Positions 11,428-20,170 are shown, counted from the first letter of the stretch. The stretch: 64,000 bases of DNA from Ligaoa zhengdingensis (GCF_014384885.1 NZ_JACRST010000001.1:310001-374000); one strand, 5' to 3'. Notes: generated by a model not told the origin, from the sequence alone. Numbers and translations are program-made.

Positions 11428-13356
11428 TCACTGAATGACAACGGGACGGAACGGCTTGCCCTGTCCCTCAAAATAACGGCTAAACAATTCGTAGAACTCG
11501 AGGCGCAGCCCCTGAATACCCACAATGAAGCCCTCCAACGCCATAACGAACGCGTTGCCGAGGATCATCACCACGATGCTGCCCGAACCGGTCATCATCT
11601 CGGTGAGGGTGAGCACCACCGCCATCATGCCGGCGTGGCTGATGATGAAGCCACCGACGCGCAAAAAGGACATCGTGTTGGTGACAAAGCTGAGTACCAC
11701 CTCGAACAACTCAAAGAAGCCCTCGAGGATAAAACTTCCGATGCCGCCCTCCGGCTTGATGTGTCTGTTGCCGCGGGTCAGCTTGCCAAGCGGATGCTTG
11801 AGGAAGATGACCAGGATCGGCAGGACGATGAACGCCAGGATATAGAGCGGGGTGAACAGGCTCTGCCCGCCGGAGAGCATCGAGAGCACCCCCAGCAAAA
11901 CCGCGACATAGAACACCATGCCCGCCAGACCGTTGTTAGAGAAAATCGCCTTCTCAAAATCCCGATTTTTCAGGCCGATCACGATGTTGATGGTCATTGA
12001 CGCGATGATAAGCACCACGCCGAGCCCGATGGCAAAGATCAGCAGATTGTTGATGGTCAACGGATCCATCACCTCGACCGGCTTGCCGGGCAGCCCCAGC
12101 AGATCAGTGTAGAGCGGGTCGAGCAGATGTTCCATGCCGAACACCGAGCCGTAAACCAAGCCGAAGCAGGCGGCCGAGATGCCGATGCGCGTCATGATGC
12201 GGCCGAGGTTCATCTTTTTGAACTTCCAAAGCAACGCGCCCAGCAGCGCGATCACCAGGCCCTGCCCCAGATCACCGAACATAATGCCGTACAACAGCGT
12301 GTAGGTGATGCCCACAAACGGGGTGGGATCGATCTCATTGTAAGACGGCGTCCCGTACATATCCACAAACATTTCAAACGGCTGGAACAACTTGCAGTTG
12401 TTCAGCTTGGTGGGGGTCACCAGCCGCTTGTCGCTGTCCTGGGGTTTAAACTCCACATGCGCGCGGTCGATCGATTCAATGCTCTTGCGGAACGCCTCCT
12501 CGTCGCGCGTCGGCAGAAAGCCGGTCAGGTGGAACTGCCCCTTATAGACGCTCACATAGCGGCGCAGGTCGAACGACTCGCTGCGGAACCGCACGCCCGA
12601 ATAGATATCCTGAAACTTTTCCTCGTTGGCGCGGATCAGCTCCGCAAGGCGATTGTTCACCTCCTCCAGCTCCGCCTTGTTCTTGACGAGCTCGTCTTTG
12701 AACATCTGCTTGGCGATGCCGGGGGTGCCATGTGCCTCCGGGATGCGGATGCGCTCAAAATAGAGGGAGGAGAAGATGTCGTCCACCTCGGCCACGTGGT
12801 CTACTGTGGTGATGTACATTCCCCAGTGGTAGGTACTGCCCTCTGAAAGGCTGACAAAGAAGAACAGCCGGTCCTTGTAATATGCGAGCTTGCCGTAGCT
12901 GTCCACCGGCAGCCGGCCGAACCGGATCTTGAGGAATTCGCAGGCGAACAGTTCATCCAGGCTGACATCCAGCGAATCCAGATGACGGAGCTGCACCTCT
13001 GCGGTCTGCCCCTCCTCAATCGCCTTGGTCAGTTCGCGCTTGCGGTCACTGAGCTCCAGCAGCTCCTTGTGAAAGCTATCTAGAAAATCGTCGATCCCAT
13101 CGGATGCCACCTTGCGCACGTCTGCCGCGTCGTATTTCAATGTGATTCCAGCGTTGACGCCAATATCAACAATGCGGTTCAAGCGGGCCTTATAGGGGTT
13201 TTCCTCCATCATTTGGGTGAAGCCGCCGGCCTTGTCGGTGAGCTGCGCGGGCTGCTCGGGGTGAAACTGCCCGATATCAGAGCAGCGCCGCAGCACCTTG
13301 TCCAGCACATCCACATGGCCCGTAATCTGAACCAGCGTCATCTTTTCAATTGACAT
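11428..13356 (-). CDS. ntpI: V-type ATP synthase subunit I
   Basis: Large membrane stator subunit (642 residues) that forms the ion half-channels against the K ring. The N-terminal ~340 residues are cytoplasmic with two coiled-coil arms (about 90-120 and 215-245); the C-terminal half has about seven to eight membrane helices, with the family motif GIMFGDLGQGL before helix 1 and the functional arginine region SFLRVGGFIISHAG. The start is the ATG at 13356 with AAAGGTGG eight bases before it; an in-frame GTG lies at 13368. Confidence 0.95.
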   Translation of the reverse strand: MSIEKMTLVQITGHVDVLDKVLRRCSDIGQFHPEQPAQLTDKAGGFTQMMEENPYKARLNRIVDIGVNAGITLKYDAADVRKVASDGIDDFLDSFHKELLELSDRKRELTKAIEEGQTAEVQLRHLDSLDVSLDELFACEFLKIRFGRLPVDSYGKLAYYKDRLFFFVSLSEGSTYHWGMYITTVDHVAEVDDIFSSLYFERIRIPEAHGTPGIAKQMFKDELVKNKAELEEVNNRLAELIRANEEKFQDIYSGVRFRSESFDLRRYVSVYKGQFHLTGFLPTRDEEAFRKSIESIDRAHVEFKPQDSDKRLVTPTKLNNCKLFQPFEMFVDMYGTPSYNEIDPTPFVGITYTLLYGIMFGDLGQGLVIALLGALLWKFKKMNLGRIMTRIGISAACFGLVYGSVFGMEHLLDPLYTDLLGLPGKPVEVMDPLTINNLLIFAIGLGVVLIIASMTINIVIGLKNRDFEKAIFSNNGLAGMVFYVAVLLGVLSMLSGGQSLFTPLYILAFIVLPILVIFLKHPLGKLTRGNRHIKPEGGIGSFILEGFFELFEVVLSFVTNTMSFLRVGGFIISHAGMMAVVLTLTEMMTGSGSIVVMILGNAFVMALEGFIVGIQGLRLEFYELFSRYFEGQGKPFRPVVIQ

Positions 13357-13379
13357 CCATCGCACCACCTTTCGTTGGT

Positions 13380-14423
13380 TTACAGTATGAGCATTTTTTT
13401 GATCTCGCTGGGCGCCACGCCGTAACGCACGCCCTCGATGATGGTCGTGAGGTTGCTCAGCTCAATGCGGCTGAGGGACATATAAGCGGTGAAAGCTGTC
13501 GGCGCATCGGTGGCGAAGCGCAGAAACCTCCGGCTCATATGATAATTGATGCAATCGGTGTGATACTCGATAAACGTGAAGTCGTCGCTGCCCACATAGC
13601 GCGAATAGGGCGACGCGGCGACCGCGTCCAAAAACTCCTCCGCTGTAACCGCGTCGAGCATCCGGTTGAGCTCTTCCTCCGGGATGCGCTTCCACATTGG
13701 ATAGATACACTTGACCACCTTCTCGCGCGGGGTCTGCGGGAAATACTTTTTGATGCGGTAGATGGTACCGATGTTGAGTAGCTCCAAGTGGGTCTGGAAA
13801 ATCTCATGCAGATGCAGCCGGATTTTGCCGCGGAAATTCTGGTCGATCACATCCTCGATGTGTTTATAAAAATAGGCGCCGAGGATCACCTCACAGCGCG
13901 TGTAGCTGATCGGCTGGCCCGCGCGAGGGCGGCAGTTGAGCAGCAAGCGCCCGTAAACGGTGTCGGCCAGCACGGCGATCAGGTCGTCGAAGCTGCGCAC
14001 ACGGGCGAGCGCCATCAGATCGAAGCTGGTGATATGCCCCAAAAAGCCGGGGTACTGCACGATGTACTCCCCCGCGCGCCCGGAGTTGAGCAACTGCACC
14101 ATCTGCAAAATCTGCTCGATCTCCACCTCCATCACGAGGTACCGGTAATAGCTGTCCTTCTGGTTATTGTCGTAATGGATCAGCCTCAGATAGCGCGAAA
14201 AGCGCTCCTTGCGCAGCAAAAGCTCCACCTGCCCGCGGTGGATCGCCGTGGGCTGGATGCCCGACAGGGCGGCCGCATAGCCGGTCTCGTCGCGCAGATA
14301 GGCCGCAATCTCGGCCACCGACTTTTTGTGCAGCAATTCCAGATACTGTTCCTCGGTGATGCGCTTGCCGTACATGGACATGGCCTTTGTCATGATGGCC
14401 TTATCCGAAAAAGATGAAAGCAC
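13380..14423 (-). CDS. ntpC: V-type ATP synthase subunit C
   Basis: Funnel-shaped subunit (347 residues; the d/C39 family) that couples the central stalk to the proteolipid ring. It is all-helical with the family-like sequences AAYLRDETGYAAAL near the N-terminus and EVEIEQILQMVQLLNSG in the middle. The start is GTG (14423) with GGGGAG five bases upstream; an internal ATG lies ten codons in. In this operon it precedes subunit I, whereas in the Enterococcus hirae operon C lies downstream of I, K and E. Confidence 0.9.
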   Translation of the reverse strand: MLSSFSDKAIMTKAMSMYGKRITEEQYLELLHKKSVAEIAAYLRDETGYAAALSGIQPTAIHRGQVELLLRKERFSRYLRLIHYDNNQKDSYYRYLVMEVEIEQILQMVQLLNSGRAGEYIVQYPGFLGHITSFDLMALARVRSFDDLIAVLADTVYGRLLLNCRPRAGQPISYTRCEVILGAYFYKHIEDVIDQNFRGKIRLHLHEIFQTHLELLNIGTIYRIKKYFPQTPREKVVKCIYPMWKRIPEEELNRMLDAVTAEEFLDAVAASPYSRYVGSDDFTFIEYHTDCINYHMSRRFLRFATDAPTAFTAYMSLSRIELSNLTTIIEGVRYGVAPSEIKKMLIL

Positions 14424-14464
14424 GCCTCTCCCCTCCCCTGTTTGGATGGTGCCCGCTACATCTG

Positions 14465-14773
14465 TCAGATACAGCGGTCGACAAGCTCACGAATCCACCG
14501 CTCCTTGTTCTGTTGGTATTGCTTTTCCAGCGAGGCCTCCACCTGGCGAAAATTCTCCTCCGCCTGGGCCAACTGCCGTGCATTTTTCTGGTCGGCCTTC
14601 TCCTTCATCTTCCGGATGTACTCCTGCGCGTGCCGCTGGTAGGAATCGGCCAGCTCCTGTTTTTCTTGTGCAATCTCCGCCTTTGCGGCGCTGCGTCGAT
14701 CCTTCTCCGCCTGTACCAGCTTACGGGCGCGCTGATCCATAGCGATCAGAGTTCTGATCATATCGTCATCCAC
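14465..14773 (-). CDS. V-type ATP synthase subunit G/H-like
   Basis: First gene of the V-ATPase operon: about 102 residues, nearly all a single charged coiled coil rich in Glu, Lys, Gln and Arg (AQEKQELADSYQRHAQEYIRKM region), as expected for the G/H (AhaH-like) peripheral-stalk partner of subunit E. I choose the GTG at 14773 because AGGTGG sits five bases upstream; an ATG at 14797 or 14761 is also possible. Sequence identity in this family is low, so the call rests on size, coiled coil and position. Confidence 0.75.
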   Translation of the reverse strand: MDDDMIRTLIAMDQRARKLVQAEKDRRSAAKAEIAQEKQELADSYQRHAQEYIRKMKEKADQKNARQLAQAEENFRQVEASLEKQYQQNKERWIRELVDRCI

Positions 14774-14800
14774 ATGGACCACCTCTTTTTCGCACATATT

Positions 14801-14825
14801 AAAAGGCCGCACCGCCAGCGCGGCC
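14801..14825 (-). promoter_or_regulatory. terminator-like hairpin in V-ATPase leader
   Basis: GGCCGC / GCGGCC stem followed on the minus strand by TTTTAAT, lying between the promoter and the first gene. It could act as an attenuator. Confidence 0.45.
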
Positions 14826-14849
14826 GCCTCTGTGTAAAAGTTCCTATCT

Positions 14850-14878
14850 ATAGTATACCTAATGTTCGGAAGATTCAA
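14850..14878 (-). promoter_or_regulatory. promoter of the V-ATPase operon
   Basis: Minus-strand TTGAAT (14873-14878) and TACTAT (14850-14855) with a 17-nt spacer; an overlapping TATACT is also present. Transcription would start near 14843. Confidence 0.5.
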
Positions 14879-14959
14879 CTGTGAAACTGTTTTAATTATT
14901 TTGTGGGGCCGCCGTTTTTTTTAGGTGTTTTCATCAGGCAAAATTTTGAAATATTTACC

Positions 14960-14996
14960 AAAAACTCGCTGTAATTTTTGGAATCACAGCGAGTTT
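14960..14996. terminator. terminator after ptsI
   Basis: 12-bp perfect stem AAAACTCGCTGT / ACAGCGAGTTTT, with Ts on both sides; downstream of ptsI on the minus strand. Confidence 0.8.
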
Positions 14997-15038
14997 TCCG
15001 CCTTGTACCACTCTTTTTTTAGCTTTAAGTTGTCAAGC

Positions 15039-16703
15039 TCAAAAACCTTTTGTCCTTCCGTCCAATCTCGCTTTGGTCAGATCCAGCGCGCGCACCTTTT
15101 CTCGCACATCTAGAATCGCGGGCGGCGCGACGGAGAGCTCCGCAACGCCCATCGAAAGAAATACTGGAATCAAATCCGGGTCGGTGGCCGACTCACCGCA
15201 CACGCCCGTCCATACGCCGTGGCGTCTGCCGTTCTCCACCGCCATACGCACCAGGCCCAACACCGCCGGATGGCGCGGGCTGTACAGCGCGGAGAGCGAA
15301 CGGTTGGTCCGGTCGGTCGCCAGGGTATACTGGGTCAAGTCGTTGGTACCCACGCTGAAGAAGTCGACCTCCTGCGCCAAACGGTCGCTGATCATGGCGG
15401 CGGCTGGGGTCTCGATCATCACACCGAATTCGTAATTGTTTGCATAGGGAATGCCCTCGTTATCCAGATCCCGCTTGATCTCCTCAATCAGCGCCTTGGT
15501 GCGGTGCACCTCTTCCAGCGAGGTGACCATGGGGATGAGCAGCGCCAGGTGGCCGTAGACTGAGGCGCGCAGAAGCGCCCGGAGCTGGGTACAAAACAGC
15601 GCGGGATGGGATAGACAGTACCGGATGGCGCGGCTGCCCATCGCCGGGTTATCCTCGCGCAGCAGGCCGAGGCAGGGCGCGCGCTTGTCCGCGCCGAGGT
15701 CGAGGGTGCGGATGATAACCCGCTTGCCGGGCATCCGTTCGAGCGCCTCGCGGTAGATGACAAACTGCTCCCCTTCGGTGGGAACCTCGTTGCGCCCCAG
15801 ATAGAGCCCTTCACTGCGGAACAGTCCGATGCCCTCCGCGCCGTTTTTGACCGCAATTTCCACATCGCCGATGCTGCCGACATTGGCGGTGATCTCCACA
15901 CGCATTCCATCCTTGGTTATGCTCGGCTGATCTCTGAGCTTTGCCAACCGCTTGCAGGCCGCCAGATACTGCCCTCTTCGAGCGATGTAGCGCTCCAGCG
16001 TCTCAGCGTCCGGCTCCACACACACCTCGCCGGTCATGCCGTCCACAATCACCTCGACGCGATCGGCCAAGCAGTCAAAAGCATCCTCCAGGCCCACCAC
16101 AGCGGGAATGCCCATAGTGCGCGCCAGAATGGCGGTGTGGGAGTGACGCGACCCCTCGCGGGTGACAAACGCGAGCGCCTTCGACTGATCCAGCCGGATC
16201 GTCTCACTCGGCATCAGGTCGTCGGCTGCGATAATCACCTGCCCGTTGACCTCATCCAGGTTCTGTTCCTTTGCGCCGGTAAGTGTGCGCAGCAGGCGCT
16301 TGGAAATATCCAAAACATCCGCGCCGCGCTGGCGCATATAATCGTCGTCGATGGAAGAAAATACATCAAAAAGCCGCATCGCCGTCTGGTAGACGGCATA
16401 CTCCGCATTGACATGCTCCTCCTGAATGATTTGGGTAACGCTGGCCACATAGTCGAGATCGTCCAACAACATGGCGTGAATCTGAAAAATCGCCGAATCC
16501 TTGGGGCCGATCTCCTCCAGCGCCCGCTCGTAAATTTGGTGAAGGCTATCGATAGAAGCCTGGCGCGCGACTTCAAACCGTTCGATCTCTGCCGGCGGAT
16601 CCTCTATCAGCTGCCGGTCCACCGGATGAATTGCACCCATGAAAAAAAACAACCGGCCGATGGCAATGCCGGGGGATGCGCCGATACCCTGTAAGACCTT
16701 CAT
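15039..16703 (-). CDS. ptsI: PTS Enzyme I (PEP-protein phosphotransferase)
   Basis: Cytoplasmic enzyme that moves phosphate from PEP to HPr, starting the sugar PTS cascade (554 residues). Domains: HPr-binding/phosphohistidine N-terminal part (1-230) with the probable active His189 in GSRHSHTAI, then the PEP-binding TIM barrel with LYLGRNEVPTEGEQ and GTNDLTQYTLATDR. The usual Thr two residues before the active His is His187 here. The start is the ATG at 16703 with GGGAGGAG upstream; 24 extra in-frame codons lie before it. No HPr or Enzyme II gene is adjacent; it is transcribed alone. Confidence 0.93.
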   Translation of the reverse strand: MKVLQGIGASPGIAIGRLFFFMGAIHPVDRQLIEDPPAEIERFEVARQASIDSLHQIYERALEEIGPKDSAIFQIHAMLLDDLDYVASVTQIIQEEHVNAEYAVYQTAMRLFDVFSSIDDDYMRQRGADVLDISKRLLRTLTGAKEQNLDEVNGQVIIAADDLMPSETIRLDQSKALAFVTREGSRHSHTAILARTMGIPAVVGLEDAFDCLADRVEVIVDGMTGEVCVEPDAETLERYIARRGQYLAACKRLAKLRDQPSITKDGMRVEITANVGSIGDVEIAVKNGAEGIGLFRSEGLYLGRNEVPTEGEQFVIYREALERMPGKRVIIRTLDLGADKRAPCLGLLREDNPAMGSRAIRYCLSHPALFCTQLRALLRASVYGHLALLIPMVTSLEEVHRTKALIEEIKRDLDNEGIPYANNYEFGVMIETPAAAMISDRLAQEVDFFSVGTNDLTQYTLATDRTNRSLSALYSPRHPAVLGLVRMAVENGRRHGVWTGVCGESATDPDLIPVFLSMGVAELSVAPPAILDVREKVRALDLTKARLDGRTKGF

Positions 16704-17041
16704 AGGAGCTCCTCCCGTCTCTATCCAATATTCTGTTTTGCCCAGATGGGCCATGTGAAAAAAAGGCCGGATCACCCCTGAAAGAAAGGCTCCAACCCAC
16801 TCAACAATAGTTCTTTATCTTGATTTTATCATAATATGGGCGAAATGTTTTGTCAACCGATTACACCATTTTCAATCGATAAAACTGTTAATAACTGGAA
16901 AACCGTTGTTTTATCGCTTATTTACAGCCGGTTGATCTAATTACGCGGCAATATCTTCCCGTTTTGGCCGACAACCCCGTGATAAAACCGCGAGAAACGG
17001 ACAATATAATAGTGCACTTTTTGAGAAGGAGGTACAAAGTT
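16704..17041. other. intergenic region, ptsI / DUF1540 gene
   Basis: 338 bases between divergent genes. It holds the ptsI promoter (16828-16856) and a TATAAT at 17005 that is probably the -10 of the DUF1540 gene (no good -35 seen). No reading frame is credible. Confidence 0.6.
16828..16856 (-). promoter_or_regulatory. promoter of ptsI
   Basis: Minus-strand TTGACA (16851-16856) and TATGAT (16828-16833) with a 17-nt spacer. Confidence 0.7.
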
Positions 17042-17212
17042 ATGGATAATTGCCGCGCAAATGAATGCATCAAATGCACCGTTCAACAGTGCACTTACCA
17101 TTGCAAGGACAAAAACTACTGTTCGCTCGACTGCATTACCATTGGCACCCATGAAACTAACCCCACCATGGACCAGTGCACCGACTGCAAATCCTTTGAA
17201 CTGCAAAGATAA
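17042..17212 (+). CDS. DUF1540 cysteine-rich small protein
   Basis: 56-residue protein with eight cysteines spread in the DUF1540 pattern (CxxCxxxxCxxxC...CxxxxC...CxDC), ending FELQR. Such proteins are widespread and of unknown function in Clostridia; metal binding is a reasonable guess from the cysteines. The start is certain: AGAAGGAGG lies eight bases before the ATG. A clear terminator follows, so it is a single-gene unit. Confidence 0.85.
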   Translation: MDNCRANECIKCTVQQCTYHCKDKNYCSLDCITIGTHETNPTMDQCTDCKSFELQR

Positions 17213-17225
17213 CTTTACCATTCTC

Positions 17226-17268
17226 AAAAGGTGGACGGATGAATTTCCGTCCGCCTTTTGACATTTTT
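17226..17268 (+). terminator. terminator of DUF1540 gene
   Basis: Stem AAAAGGTGGACGGA / TCCGTCCGCCTTTT followed by GACATTTTT. Confidence 0.8.
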
Positions 17269-17319
17269 ATGGATTTCCTTCTTTCGGATAAAATATGTAA
17301 AATTTTTTTCATATCCCTC

Positions 17320-17349
17320 TTGATCTTATGGGGACAGATGTGTTATAAT
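17320..17349 (+). promoter_or_regulatory. promoter of tRNA-Val
   Basis: TTGATC (17320) and TATAAT (17344) with an 18-nt spacer. Confidence 0.65.
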
Positions 17350-17367
17350 AAACAAGCACTTGAAAAT

Positions 17368-17444
17368 GGAGGCGTAGCTCAGCTGGTTAGAGTGCCTGCT
17401 TCACACGCAGGAGGTCCCGGGTTCGAGCCCCGGCGCGTCCACCA
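17368..17444 (+). tRNA. tRNA-Val (anticodon CAC)
   Basis: 77-nt cloverleaf with encoded CCA. Anticodon stem CCTGC/GCAGG closes the loop TTCACAC, giving CAC (reads GTG). D stem GCTC/GAGT, T arm CCGGG-TTCGAGC-CCCGG. The acceptor GGAGGCG / CGCGTCC pairs except for a G-G opposition at 4:69; a C at position 4 would make it complete. A promoter and terminator flank the gene. Confidence 0.93.
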
Positions 17445-17450
17445 CCGGAA

Positions 17451-17494
17451 GACCGTATCAGTAGCCGTTTGGCTTACTGATACGGTCTTTTTTT
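17451..17494 (+). terminator. terminator of tRNA-Val
   Basis: Strong stem GACCGTATCAGTA / TACTGATACGGTC followed by TTTTTTTG. Confidence 0.9.
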
Positions 17495-17862
17495 GTTTTA
17501 TATTGCGCGCTCAGTCCTCCAGTCACGCACAAAATTGTCTATGACACATTGTTTCCTTCCTCTGCAAGTGGACCGAATCCAGTGCCAATATAGTTTTGGG
17601 GGCCGGCATTTCATATCTGTCGAATGCAGCAGCCTGCGTGTGCGCAAAAATAAGGGGCAAGTCGTACCGGGGCGAACGCACATACCAATCCGCTTGGATC
17701 TGCACCAAAGCATACAGGAATAAGACTTGAAATGCCTCAAGAGAAAACAAAAGGATTCGAGAGAAATTCGGAGTATTTTCAAAGAATTCCGATGGAAAAC
17801 CGGTGTTTTAAGCGAAAAATTCGATTAAATGCTTGAAAAATCGATAAAATTACGAAAAATCA
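17495..17862. other. intergenic region without recognised gene
   Basis: About 370 bases. Short frames exist but none has a ribosome site or family features. The right end (17770-17860) is AT-rich and runs into the promoter of the RNA/pot leader. I see nothing else. Confidence 0.5.
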
Positions 17863-17890
17863 TTGACATTTAAAATTTTTGTGCTATATT
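17863..17890 (+). promoter_or_regulatory. promoter of the pot leader / candidate RNA
   Basis: Consensus TTGACA (17863) and TATATT (17885) with a 16-nt spacer, over 400 bases before the potA start. Confidence 0.75.
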
Positions 17891-17895
17891 TTAAT

Positions 17896-18260
17896 TCGTT
17901 GTCCATTGGCAACAAAAGTGCGGAGCCTGCCCAAAAGCCCGGTGACAGCCGTCGTTTGATGGAATCCAACTGGAATCGGTGCGGATGCCCGCCGCGCCGC
18001 CTGCCAACGCGGTTCCGTCCAACAGACGGCAAGCGTGAGGGGAGCCGGGGCGCTCGACAGCAGAATTTCTCCGCCGGCATCTACAGCAAAATAACAAAAC
18101 ATGCCTGCGTATGTACCGCCTAAAACGAACCTTATGGTCACGATTAGAGAAAAGCCTTTTGCGGGAAGCGGTATCAAAAGCAGGTGTGGGTCCACAGTGG
18201 TTTGGCACAGATGGGCAAAACGTCTGTGCAGCGGTTGAAGCGGGGCAAGCTTCAATGCTA
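17896..18260 (+). ncRNA. candidate structured RNA or long 5' leader of potABCD
   Basis: GC-rich, ~365-nt stretch between a consensus promoter and potA with no convincing coding frame. Hairpins visible by eye: CGC-n-CCGTC/GACGG-n-GCG (18008-18034), GCCGG/CCGGC (18044-18077), a tight TGTGG/CCACA (18185-18196) and GCACAGA/TCTGTGC (18206-18230). GCCTGCCC near the 5' end (17926) can pair, with one mismatch, with GGGCAAGC (18243), closing the whole as one domain. I do not recognise it as a known riboswitch class. A 134-codon frame on the opposite strand (17884-18288) is more likely a shadow of a conserved RNA than a protein. Confidence 0.5.
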
Positions 18261-18305
18261 ATTTACGTGCGTGACTTAAAATCCGCAAAGGGGGATGCAG
18301 AAATC

Positions 18306-19355
18306 ATGGGAGATAACATCATCATCAGTCTGAAAGACATTGTTGTCGAGTATGACGGCGAGCGTGTATTGGAGGGGCTCAACCTCGACATACACGACAA
18401 AGAATTTGTCACCTTTCTTGGTCCGTCGGGCTGTGGCAAAACCACGACCCTGCGCATCATTGGCGGTTTTATCGAGCCGCTGAAAGGTGACGTTTATTTT
18501 GAGGGCAAGCGCATCAACAGCCTGCCGCCGTATAAGCGCCAGGTGAACACAGTGTTTCAGCGTTACGCCCTGTTTCCGCACCTGAATGTGTTCGAGAACG
18601 TGGCGTTCGGCCTCCGGCTGAAAAAGATGAGCGAAAAGGTCATCAAAGAACGGGTTCAGGAGATGCTCGCGCTGGTCAACCTCACCGGCTTTGAAAAGCG
18701 CAGCGTCCATCAGCTTTCGGGCGGACAGCAGCAGCGTGTCGCGATCGCGCGCGCCCTGGTGAACCACCCCAAGGTGCTGCTTTTGGACGAACCGCTGGGC
18801 GCGCTCGACCTCAAGCTGCGCAAGGAGATGCAGCTCGAGCTCAAACGCATTCAGCAGAGCCTGGGCATCACATTTATCTATGTCACCCACGATCAGGAGG
18901 AGGCCCTGACCATGTCGGATACCGTCGTCGTCATGAAGGACGGCGACATCCAGCAGATCGGCACTCCGATCGATATCTACAACGAGCCTAGAAACGCCTT
19001 TGTCGCCGATTTCATCGGGGAAAGCAATATCATCGACGGGGTGATGCACAAGGATTTCCTCGTGGAGTTTGCCGGACGCGACTTTGTCTGTGTGGACAAG
19101 GGCTTTGACCCGGACGAGCGCATCGACGTGGTGGTGCGCCCCGAGGACATCAAGGTGGTGCCGCCCATCCAGGGGCATCTTTCGGGCATCGTCGAATCCA
19201 TCATCTTCAAGGGCGTGCACTATGAGATGATTGTGCGCGCCTGCGGATACAATTGGATGATCCACTCCACCATTGCGGAGCAGCCGGGGGACACCATCGG
19301 CATGGTGATCAACCCCGAGGATATCCACATTATGAAGAAAATGGAGGAGGCGTGA
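18306..19355 (+). CDS. potA: spermidine/putrescine ABC transporter ATP-binding protein
   Basis: Cytoplasmic ATPase of the polyamine importer (349 residues). Seen: Walker [11 protein letters not shown]-loop, signature LSGGQQQRV, Walker [12 protein letters not shown], and a C-terminal TOBE-type domain (about 275-345). The start is the ATG at 18306 ([11 protein letters not shown]) because the ABC fold begins there; the in-frame extension to 18111 covers the structured leader and has no protein-like character. First gene of a tightly packed potABCD operon. Confidence 0.95.
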   Translation: MGDNIIISLKDIVVEYDGERVLEGLNLDIHDKEFVTFLGPSGCGKTTTLRIIGGFIEPLKGDVYFEGKRINSLPPYKRQVNTVFQRYALFPHLNVFENVAFGLRLKKMSEKVIKERVQEMLALVNLTGFEKRSVHQLSGGQQQRVAIARALVNHPKVLLLDEPLGALDLKLRKEMQLELKRIQQSLGITFIYVTHDQEEALTMSDTVVVMKDGDIQQIGTPIDIYNEPRNAFVADFIGESNIIDGVMHKDFLVEFAGRDFVCVDKGFDPDERIDVVVRPEDIKVVPPIQGHLSGIVESIIFKGVHYEMIVRACGYNWMIHSTIAEQPGDTIGMVINPEDIHIMKKMEEA

Positions 19356-19360
19356 GATTA

Positions 19361-20170
19361 ATGAAATCAAAAGCTCCCTCCGCGCCATACCTGCTCTGGA
19401 TGGCGATTTTCACGATTGTACCGCTCGGCCTGGTGGTTTACTTCGCGCTGACCACCGCGGACGGCACCTTCACCATCGACAACATCTCCCGCGTGGGGGA
19501 ATATTCGGGTGTGCTGATGCACTCCATCTGGCTGGCCGCTATTGCAACATTTATCTGCTTGGTCATCGCCTACCCGCTGGCATTTTACATCTCGCGCAAA
19601 CCGGAGAATAAGCAGCGCACCCTGTTGATGCTCTGCATCATCCCCATGTGGATGAACTTTTTGCTGCGCACCTATGCGTGGATGACCCTGCTGGAAAAAA
19701 ACGGCCTAATCAATCGCTTTTTTGCGCTGTTCGGCATGGGCCCCTTCAATATGATTAACACCAAAGGCGCGGTTGTCCTCGGTATGGTGTACAACTACCT
19801 GCCGTTCATGATCCTGCCGCTCTACTCCATCATGGTCAAGATCGACGGCCGCGTCATCGAGGCGGCGCAGGACCTCGGCGCCAACACCTACGGCGTGTTT
19901 TCCAAGGTGGTGCTGCCGCTGTCCATGCCGGGCATCCGCTCAGGCATCACCATGGTATTCGTCCCCGCCATCTCCACCTTTATCATCTCGCGCATGTTGG
20001 GCGGCGGCGGCAACATCATGATCGGCGACCTGATCGATTTACAGTTCCTCGGCAATGCCTACAACCCCAACCTCGGCGCAGCCATTTCGCTTGTATTGAT
20101 GGTGCTCATCCTGCTCTGTATGAGTATCACCAACCAATTTGATGAGGAAATGGAGGGGATGATGATATGA
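19361..20170 (+). CDS. potB: spermidine/putrescine ABC transporter permease PotB
   Basis: Inner-membrane permease (269 residues, about six helices) with the EAA-type loop EAAQDLGANTYGVFSKVVLPLSMPGI that docks on PotA. The ATG at 19361 follows ATGGAGGAGG five bases after the potA stop; its own stop overlaps the potC start (ATGA). The longer frame from 19253 lies inside potA and is rejected. Confidence 0.93.
   Translation: MKSKAPSAPYLLWMAIFTIVPLGLVVYFALTTADGTFTIDNISRVGEYSGVLMHSIWLAAIATFICLVIAYPLAFYISRKPENKQRTLLMLCIIPMWMNFLLRTYAWMTLLEKNGLINRFFALFGMGPFNMINTKGAVVLGMVYNYLPFMILPLYSIMVKIDGRVIEAAQDLGANTYGVFSKVVLPLSMPGIRSGITMVFVPAISTFIISRMLGGGGNIMIGDLIDLQFLGNAYNPNLGAAISLVLMVLILLCMSITNQFDEEMEGMMI

Noticed and set aside
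17891..18140. Cobalamin or SAM riboswitch in the pot leader
   Set aside because: Fragments such as GGAATCGGTGCGGATGCCCGC recall a B12 element, but the B12 box and the ordered conserved blocks are missing.
17884..18288. A 134-codon minus-strand frame over the pot leader
   Set aside because: No ribosome site, no promoter on that strand, low-complexity ends; better explained by the structured RNA on the plus strand, though it may appear as an annotated hypothetical in relatives.
18111..18305. N-terminal extension of PotA by 65 codons
   Set aside because: The extension matches nothing in ABC proteins and overlaps the RNA hairpins; the fold begins at 18306.
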